Position numbers and translations under genes: made by a program. Shown one piece after another: positions 57,431-64,000 of a stretch of DNA of 64,000 bases; position 1 is the first letter of the stretch, and every line of letters begins with the position of its first letter. The DNA comes from Anisakis pegreffii (lineage: Eukaryota > Nematoda > Chromadorea > Rhabditida > Anisakidae). Location of the stretch: assembly GCA_035041965.1 (NCBI GenBank), contig JAPYMA010002796.1:62001-126000 (forward strand). Reading direction: 5' to 3'. The notes beneath the pieces are model-generated. The model was given only the letters and a program-made list of their open reading frames with translations. It was not told the DNA's origin and searched no databases.

Positions 57431-57789
57431 CTGCATGAATGTCTCTGTCTGAATCCGTTTCAATTTATAAATTATGCGAAACTTTTTCAACAAATTATGA
57501 CACCGAACCAGCAAATCTTATGAAATAAACCGACTAATGCGATTTATTCCATAAGATTTGTGAGTGGTGCGAGGATTCTTGAAAATACTTTTCATTTTTG
57601 TAATTTTCACCTGATATTTTTCATTTGTTGTTGTTGTTATTGAATTTTTATTGATGAATTTGTTACTTTAAATGTGATTTTTTTTACTCATAATCGTTTT
57701 ATTCGTTTCTTCTCGTACTGCACACTGTTGATTATTGCACTGAACAAGATGAATTTCACTCATATTTCATAAAGTGGCGGCGTTGTATT

Positions 57790-57819
57790 GTTTGTTGTTG
57801 TTGTTGTTGTTGTTGTTGT
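57790..57819 (+). repeat. TTG microsatellite inside the inverted-repeat element
   Basis: About ten TTG units in a row, between the two inverted termini. Confidence 0.93.
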
Positions 57820-57930
57820 GTTTCTAATTGGTTTTGTAACTTGTAATTTTGCATTTTTTAAAATTCTGATGAAAATTTCTAAAATAAGTTTATAATACAA
57901 TTGTGATTCGTCTATACATTTCATTGTCAG

Positions 57931-58252
57931 ATAGCTGAGAATCTGTTCTGTGCGATATCAACAGAAAAGAACATGTTACTGGATAAAGTTGGAGAACAGG
58001 GTCCGTCGAATCTTCGACGATACAGGGGAATTGCTGAACTGGGTGGGATAGCTTCAGAAAACCCGTCGTATCTAAGGAACCAGCCACTTTCGGTGGACAA
58101 TACAAGTGTAATCCAGATAGCTGAGATTCTCTTTTATGTGGTGGTATCAGAGAAAGAACGTGTTATTTGGTAAAGCAGAGGACCATGATCCATTGAAAAT
58201 GTTGTACTCAGTCTATGAATCTGGACTATATCTGTGATCACTACAGCGATCA
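57931..58252 (+). other. Coding-like segment with an internal tandem duplication, identity unknown
   Basis: After an acceptor-like CATTGTCAG, an open frame reads IAENLFCAISTEKNMLLDK, then VGEQGPSNLRRYRGIAELGG, and stays open to 58171. Its DNA recurs from 58120 (ATAGCTGAGATTCTCTTTTA). In that second unit another frame reads KNVLFGKAEDHDPLKML and YSVYESGLYL, clearly related to KNMLLDKVGEQGPSNLRR. So a unit of roughly 100-130 bases has been duplicated and one copy is frame-shifted relative to the other. It lies between the inverted termini of the 57.4-58.5 kb element. It could be a decayed gene, a gene fragment captured by the element, or exons of an unrecognised gene. Confidence 0.35.
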
Positions 58253-58473
58253 TTCATCATGCAAATTGCAAACGGACTCTGACGGAGATTTTAATTTTTT
58301 ATAAGGTTCGGATTTTGATTTCTTTCAGTCATATTGTGCTGATCTGCAGTGACAGGAGACGCAATACTCGGTTTATTTCGTAAGATTTGTTAGTTCGGTG
58401 GAATGAGTTGGTGAAAAAGTTTCGCATAACTTGTAAACTGCAAGGGATTCTGACAGAGATTTTAATTTAGACG

Positions 58474-58824
58474 GAGGCAAATGAATGTTTTGAGTTTCGT
58501 CAACATTTGTTCGATCATACGCTGGATGAGCTGCTCCTATGTCAGCATAGAATATCACCTGATTCTATTTGTTTTCTGATCACAAAGCATCTTCTACCAG
58601 AAAATTCAGTGATATACCAGTCGGCGAACGATTCCACTGCAGATTCTCATACTTCCATATGCATAAATATTCGTTATTCACTACTGCTAGGTAAAATCCA
58701 CTCATAAATGCTGATTGTGAGGTATTCCTTTTTTTTTTTGAAGGTTTATTCACACTGAATTAACATGGCGATTTCTTTCCCTTCTAGAGGAAGTCAGAGC
58801 GCAGACAGACAGCAGGCTAGTGTC
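58474..58824 (+). other. Two possible exons of an unrecognised gene
   Basis: After AATTTAG (58470), an open frame reads EANECFEFRQHLFDHTLDEL, then LLCQHRISPDSICFLITKHL and LPENSVIYQSANDSTAD, ending at a GGTAAAA donor (58691, phase 1). A second piece from 58788, after CTTCTAG, joins in phase to give EEVRAQTDSRLV and ends near the GTGAGT donor at 58825. Composition looks like real protein rather than intron translation. I know no matching family and found no clear start or continuation. It may belong with 57931-58252 to one broken gene. Confidence 0.35.
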
Positions 58825-59033
58825 GTGAGTGAGTGGCACAACGTGCCGATTGATTTTAATTGTTCAATTGATTTGTTTTAAAGGTAGATGTAATAAATTT
58901 GCATTGAATTATTAAAATTCAATTTGTTTGCTTTGACAATAATCGTTGATTTTTTATTGTGTTCTTCGAGTTGACTAGCGCGTTGTAAGCACGGCTCACC
59001 CACCGTTTCATTGGTAAACTCACGCTGTTGTTG

Positions 59034-59260
59034 CCTAGTATTCTCTTATAATACGTTCTCTTGAAGTGGCCAGCCCCAGCCACCCTTCCTGCTTGTGACT
59101 GCTTTGAAAAGGTCTGATGCTTTCTCTCTGTCAATTGTGTGCAATACAATTACCATTCCGGAAATTGTTTTCCGTTGCACGATAGCGGCACATTTCCTGA
59201 TCGCTTGTTCATAAACATTCCGGAGGTCGAAAACGTTATTCATTTCTTTATCAATACGAC
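59034..59260 (-). other. Coding-like minus-strand frame of unknown identity
   Basis: On the minus strand, after GTCAATAG (acceptor-like), the frame reads GRIDKEMNNVFDLRNVYEQA, then IRKCAAIVQRKTISGMVIVL and KASDLFKAVTSRKGGWGWPL. GC content is higher than around it. The overlapping next frame is also open (ending near 58919), so a frame change or splice is possible. I do not recognise it. It could be a transposon gene remnant, an exon of a minus-strand gene, or chance. Confidence 0.25.
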
Positions 59261-59782
59261 CTATTGACGAACATGAATGTTTGTCAGTGCTCGGTAATGA
59301 TGAATCAGATGTGTATGAAATTTTCAGTGTTTACGCTGAAAGTGAACAAAGTTTCAATGAAACGATTGCGTGAAATCGATTTTCTTTCAACGTAATGATA
59401 ATCGATGGGTATTCAATATTATTTCTGATCACTGCAAGTCTTCTGGTGGGTAACGTTTACTAGATGGTGTCTTTTTGAGATTGATTCCGTGCTTGCTCAT
59501 CGTTTCTGGTTGTATTCTATCGCCGCAATCTAAGCATTTCAACTGACTGAAACAGTAATTGTATGGTCACTGTCGTATAATCCGTTTGGTGCTGTTTCAC
59601 TCGCTGAATCCAGTTATAGTTAGCGATCCTTGTGAGGTTGATTAACAGAGTGTATGAAAACGATGAGTAGATTGGGAAGGTTTTTTAAAGTCTACCATCA
59701 AATGTTGTTAAACTCTTATTAATGGTTTGGTTGATTTGATAGCAAAAATTTTTGTTGTGTCATATTTGATTATCAGCTGCGT

Positions 59783-62700
59783 ATGCTTCAGGTGATTGTA
59801 ATACTGGTAATCGCTATACAACGACAGATATTTCGCCTTCGTAACAATAACGTTCGTCGTGAACAAAATATTAGTATTGGCGTCGGAATGACTAAAGTTT
59901 GTTTTAGTTCGTTGTTCTGCACATTTTGATTCATAACAACTTCTATTTTTAATCGTTATGTGCCTAGCGAAATGACAAGGAAATGCTGATTTTGCATTGA
60001 TTGTGGCATGATTGAAGTGAGATGTGGATAGTTATGTGGTTAGAGCTGGTGAATTTCGGTGTTCAGTCATTCAGAAATACTTCATTCAGATCGCTTACAC
60101 ATTTTCACATTAGAGGAACTGAACAATCTAGTGAATTTAGTCAAAATATGGTTCGAAATTTTTGTTGTTTCTGATTTTAGAATCAGCGTAATGAAGTTTT
60201 GAAAACGGATAGAACTGGTGCGACAATTTCAACTGCTTCGTGCTCCAAAATTCACTGAAATTGGTACAATAGCCGAACGTAGGCATCTTTTATTTGTTAT
60301 CTGTTTTGTTTTGCTGTTCGGAAAAGTTTTATTGTTTTCGAGAAATTTTCTTAATTCTTCATTTTTCGTTTGTAATCGAAACATTCGACCAAAATTAGGC
60401 GTTAAAGCGATGCCTAAACTTAAATGTCTATGTTGTCACATCGATAATTTAAGTGAATGATTACTGACGGATGTTGTGTTGTATGTGTTTAAATGGATGT
60501 AATATCAAGCTCGTTTGTGGGTGTTTACAAAATTCTTGTAAATTATTTTCTGAATAATTCAAAGGCAAACTTTTGTTGTTATAGATGCAAATGCGCCCTA
60601 CATCAATCGTATGATTGCATTGGATGAGCTACGTGAAATTGGTTGGTTTTGCATGGATCATTATGCATTTCAGTTTTTTTCTTTTCTAGTTAACATTCAC
60701 GTTGAGAGAAAAAGTTAATGGGTTGATGATTTTGATGTGTTGTTTTTTGAGATCGTCAGTTGGAATTCGTGAATGCAGACTTGGTTCGTAGTGCAGGTGA
60801 GTCGACTTATTTGTACTTGACCAGAATGAAACAAGTTGCGCTGCCGACCCTGCCCGAGCAACTCATTGAACGATTGGGCTTCTTGGCTGAACACTGCCGT
60901 TTCAGACATCAGGTAATTAGGGCATTTCCTTGTCGTTGGGGTTTTTTTTTTTAAATTTCTGAACGGAAGAAGAGATTTTTTTCCTGAATGGGTGAATAGT
61001 TTAGTGGTATACTTTAGTGAAGTGGAAGTGGTGGTGGTGGTAAAAAGAGATGCAGAAATGAAAATGAGAAGTTGAGATTGCATAGGTGGAATTTATTCGA
61101 GTTTCTAGGATGTGCTGCATTGTTGATTCGCAATTGAATCGAAAGCATGATAATTTATATTGTTAGTTTTAAGCCGTTCACTGAAAAAGAGCTAAAGGAA
61201 GTGCGTGCACTAATCAAAGATGTCGTTCGCATGTATGTATTTGTTTTGATTTGGATTATGTTCTTCGTTTTTATTTTAAGTTTTAAATATAATTTGGGTA
61301 TGTTTGTTCACAGGGTGTAATTCGATTCATTTAACGATGAATGTGTTCGATATTGTTTCGATTCATTTATTCGTTTTGTTGTGTCTTTTGAATGAGTGAC
61401 GTTGGATGATTGGAATTTTCTGTGTGTTGGTAATGGGTCGATTGAATTTTTGAGTGGCGATTTTCATTATTGGATTGATGATTTCAGATTGAATAGTGAG
61501 CAACAACGGTTATCGGCATTGCATTTGAAGCCGTCGGACACCGGAAGTGGCGTTGGACCTGTATTAAGCGCTTCTTTGCACACAATATCGAAGAGGTTAT
61601 TTTTTTGCATTTGTTTTTTTTTTTTGATTTTTTCTCATAATGATTGCTGTTGTTATGAGTACTTATTGTGTTTTACGTTTTTTTCTTTGAAATTTTAAGT
61701 TAAGGTTTTTGAGCAGTTTAAGGGGGAGGGGGGGAAATTTGTCATATATGGAGTTTTGTATTTTCAGCGCATTTGTTCAACAAAAATGGAATAATATTTG
61801 AATTCGAATAGTGTGCATGAATAGAATCAATGAGATTTTTAGTGTTTTGGTTGCTGGTTGCAGGCTGTCAGCAGGTGAAAATAAACTTCACGTTCGTAAG
61901 AGGTCGGGTTCAGGGGGAAACTCGCAGCGTAGAAGTGCATCAATGTCGAAGAGATCGAGATCGAAAGCCGGTAGGGATTCATTTCACGTGAGTCATGCGC
62001 TTACCTCTCTTTCATTTCGCTTTCTTTATCGTTTCTTTTCGGTTTCTGTTCATTCACCATCTTTATTTACCATTAAACAATCTCACACGATGACACATTT
62101 TCATTCTGTTGACATTATATTCTGCGTTTACTTATAATTTGAATCTGTATCACATATGGTTATTTGAACTGAACTGAAGCTTGATGGCCTCACCTTTGCA
62201 TCATTGTTAGGGTTTATATTCGAAGATGCGCAGAGGAGTTGTGCTATTTATGTGATAATAATTTTAAAGTTAACTAACTGGGAAGTTATGTTTGGATATT
62301 GCTACCGCTATGGCATTCATTTTGGATGGTTGATTTGCAATGTTTTAATGCGAAACATGTTGCTCATATTCTGTAATTTTGTTGCTTGGGGTATTGGTTT
62401 TGCCGGAGCAGTTGCTACGTTGCATTGTCCATGGTTCGGGAATTGCTTGAGTGGATGAAGTATACTAGTCATGATTCGTTTCCTTTATATAATTGTTGCG
62501 CAATTTTTTCCTTTTTCCTTAGTACTTATATTAGTTTTTGTATTGGGGTGAAGAGTTCCGTATACTTTTAACTGAAAGCATGGAACGTAGAATGTTATTA
62601 GTTGGAGTTGATGATAACGATTGAAAAACTTGAAAATTTACGTGCTGAAGAATTTTGGATAAGAAAATTATGAGTATTCATTCTCGTGTTTGGGTATCAT

Positions 62701-63361
62701 TCGTGATCAATTTGGTAGTTGCGTTCCATTTGAGAGAAAGTAAGGAATTGACTGATCGTGAATAAGATACAAGAAGATTGTTTCAAATAGTTGATTTGTT
62801 TGCACGAAATTCAACAAATGAATCGTGACCGAATTCAGTCGAGTAATTCGGACGGTTTCTGGAAGATTTGAATAGTTTAATGAGCAGAAATATTCGTGTT
62901 CTGGAAATTATTATTTCAAATACACAAAGATTTCTTCAAGCAACCATCGAATGCTGTTCGGGAGTGTTTTCATTTTGATGTTGTTGACTGAATTTCAGAA
63001 GAAGAAATCGAAACAGTTTTGTGATTATAATCAGATTGAACGTCCAAAACAACAGTGGTACCCTCGTCCTGCACGTAGTGTTCTTCATCGTCAAGATCAT
63101 TCACTGTCAAGTCCACAGAATGACAGCGATTACGAATCATCATCGGCTCTAATACTATCATCGTTCTATGAGCACGACCCTCCGCCTCATCGTAAATTGG
63201 ATGCCACACAATCGGCAAACTCCGAAAGCATTCCACTGATTGCGCAGTGTTTAAGAAATCGTTCGGCAACGTTCGACTCACAAAACCGCAAAAATTTACA
63301 AACATCCAGCGAACGTCTGCCATTATTACTGCAGTCATCGGTGAATTCTTCGTCATCTTGA
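59783..63361 (+). CDS. Single-pass membrane protein resembling C1orf43/NICE-3, apparent frame problem in exon 2
   Basis: Exons: 59783-59896, 60181-60278, 60585-60641, 60779-60912, 61174-61232, 61488-61595, 61864-61987 and 62999-63361 (TGA), about 351 residues. All joins agree in phase from 60278 onward. The start MLQVIVILVIAIQRQIFRLR is a short membrane anchor followed by basic residues, then RREQNISIGVGMTK. This parallels the anchor, KRQIMRF and RRGPHVPVGH segments of C1orf43 as I recall them. Later pieces are NAPYINRMIALDELREID, STYLYLTRMKQVALP, ERLGFLAEHCRFRHQ and FTEKELKEVRALIKDVVR, then a basic RSASMSKRSRSKAG and a Ser-rich tail much longer than in the human protein (253 residues). Exon 60181-60278 reads NQRNEVLKTDR in one frame and LVRQFQLLRAPKFTEIG in the next, so one extra base, or an unseen splice, is implied between 60181 and 60217. 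Gene reality is strong; the family assignment is moderate. Confidence 0.6.
61988..62998 (+). other. Last intron of the C1orf43-like gene
   Basis: About 1 kb, bounded by donor GTGAGT and acceptor TTTCAG, both phase 0. It contains an 84-codon hydrophobic open frame (62204-62458) with no splice or homology support. Nothing else is seen. Confidence 0.55.
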
Positions 63362-64000
63362 TCAATGTTTCGACACTACGGTGGATGGATGGATAGCATT
63401 GCAAAAGCAGTATGAAGTATCGTCGAGTCAGCGTATTTAGTTTTGGAGTATTATGGACGTTTTCGGATTTTGGAGCGGACTTTTGAGAATCGTGTTTTTA
63501 GTGGTATTATAGTTTTGTCTGTATTGTTTTATTGTCCTCGTTATTTTTGATGTTTTTGTGGTTGTAGTATTGTCACAGTTGTTGCTCTTGTCTTGATAGT
63601 AATGTTATTATTATTGATATTATTATTATTATGATTATTATTGTTGGTATGGTTAGTGATATTATGTGGTTGTGCTCACGATCGTGATTGTTGATATTCT
63701 AAGGGTTTTGTGCATGTGTCATTGATGGTGGTGTTCAGTTGGAGCTGTTTGCTCTGATTGTTGTCGTTTCAGTTTTATTTGTGTGCATGCAGCAGCGATA
63801 TGCGATTTTGCTCATTGTGCGTTAATATTCGTGTTGTTTTTGTTGTCATTTTTTCCTATGGAATCATCCTATTTTGATGATTCTTTTGAAAAAAGGTCGT
63901 CGCTGTCTTCGTATTGATTCGTTTATTATGAATCATACTTCGTCCATCCATTCTTGTGTTTTGTTCGCCTTTTATTCTGTAAAATATTTTTGCGTTATGT
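63362..64000. other. Region downstream of the last gene
   Basis: Likely 3' untranslated region and spacer. It contains an ATT-rich microsatellite at about 63604-63646. No exon is seen. Confidence 0.5.

Larger units (their letters stand above)
57431..58481. mobile_element. About 1.05-kb element with long terminal inverted repeats
   Basis: 57431-57540 and 58371-58481 are inverted copies of each other, about 85 percent alike by eye over 100 bases. Read toward the outside, both give TCGGTTTATTTCRTAAGATT, then TTCGGTG, GTGAAAAAGTTTCGCATAA and GATTC(A/T)GACAGAGA. A third, direct partial copy of the inner edge lies at 57541-57575, and a copy of the outer edge at 58262-58300. I see no transposase. 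It resembles a non-autonomous TIR or fold-back element that has been rearranged. Confidence 0.7.

Noticed and set aside
62204..62458. 84-codon hydrophobic open frame
   Set aside because: It lies inside the last intron of the C1orf43-like gene, whose flanking exons already join in phase.

Overview
The window is eukaryotic and very probably nematode. It is AT-rich. Every recognisable gene is cut into short exons by GT-AG introns whose acceptors mostly read TTTCAG or TTTTAG. The protein matches are animal-type, and a short run of TTAGGC, the nematode telomere unit, sits inside one intron. Large introns (up to about 8 kb in one model) and long spacers suggest a genome looser than that of C. elegans. 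I cannot name the species. All six confident or probable genes lie on the + strand. I built them by joining exons whose reading phases agree at every junction, except where noted.

Layout. 313-4778: serine carboxypeptidase of family S28 (lysosomal Pro-X carboxypeptidase / thymus-specific protease type), 5' end missing. 4779-16392: a long spacer with only repeats and one weak small ORF. 16393-35085: a kappaB-Ras (NKIRAS/KBRL) GTPase with a long, serine-rich and basic N-terminal extension in this model. The GTPase part (32667-35085) is certain and the first exons are less so. 37849-41447: MATH-BTB (SPOP/MEL-26-like) Cullin-3 adaptor. 44806-49522: RIO kinase 2, essentially complete. 55089-56624: hypoxanthine-guanine phosphoribosyltransferase, lacking only its first short exon. 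57.4-58.9 kb: a patchwork of inverted and tandem repeats with coding-like pieces. 59783-63361: a membrane-anchored protein resembling the C1orf43/NICE-3 family, with one apparent frame problem.

The genes are housekeeping or regulatory functions from unrelated pathways: peptide turnover, small-GTPase signalling, ubiquitination, 40S ribosome maturation and purine salvage. Nothing indicates that they form one pathway. RIOK2 and HPRT are adjacent here; from memory they are also close neighbours on C. elegans chromosome I, so this may be conserved microsynteny.

The mobile fraction is the most unusual part. A tRNA-derived SINE family has two good copies, one in an intron of the MATH-BTB gene and one in an intron of RIOK2. 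The first is joined head to head to a second SINE carrying a different (Leu/Ser-type) A box and the same 3' part. A decayed fold-back of the same tails lies at 7.03-7.11 kb. There are also a perfect 25-bp-arm hairpin, a hairpin inside a 200-bp direct duplication, a 1-kb element with roughly 100-bp inverted termini, and an interstitial telomeric tract at the edge of a duplicated segment. I saw no CRISPR array, operon of prokaryotic type, rRNA gene or convincing functional tRNA gene.
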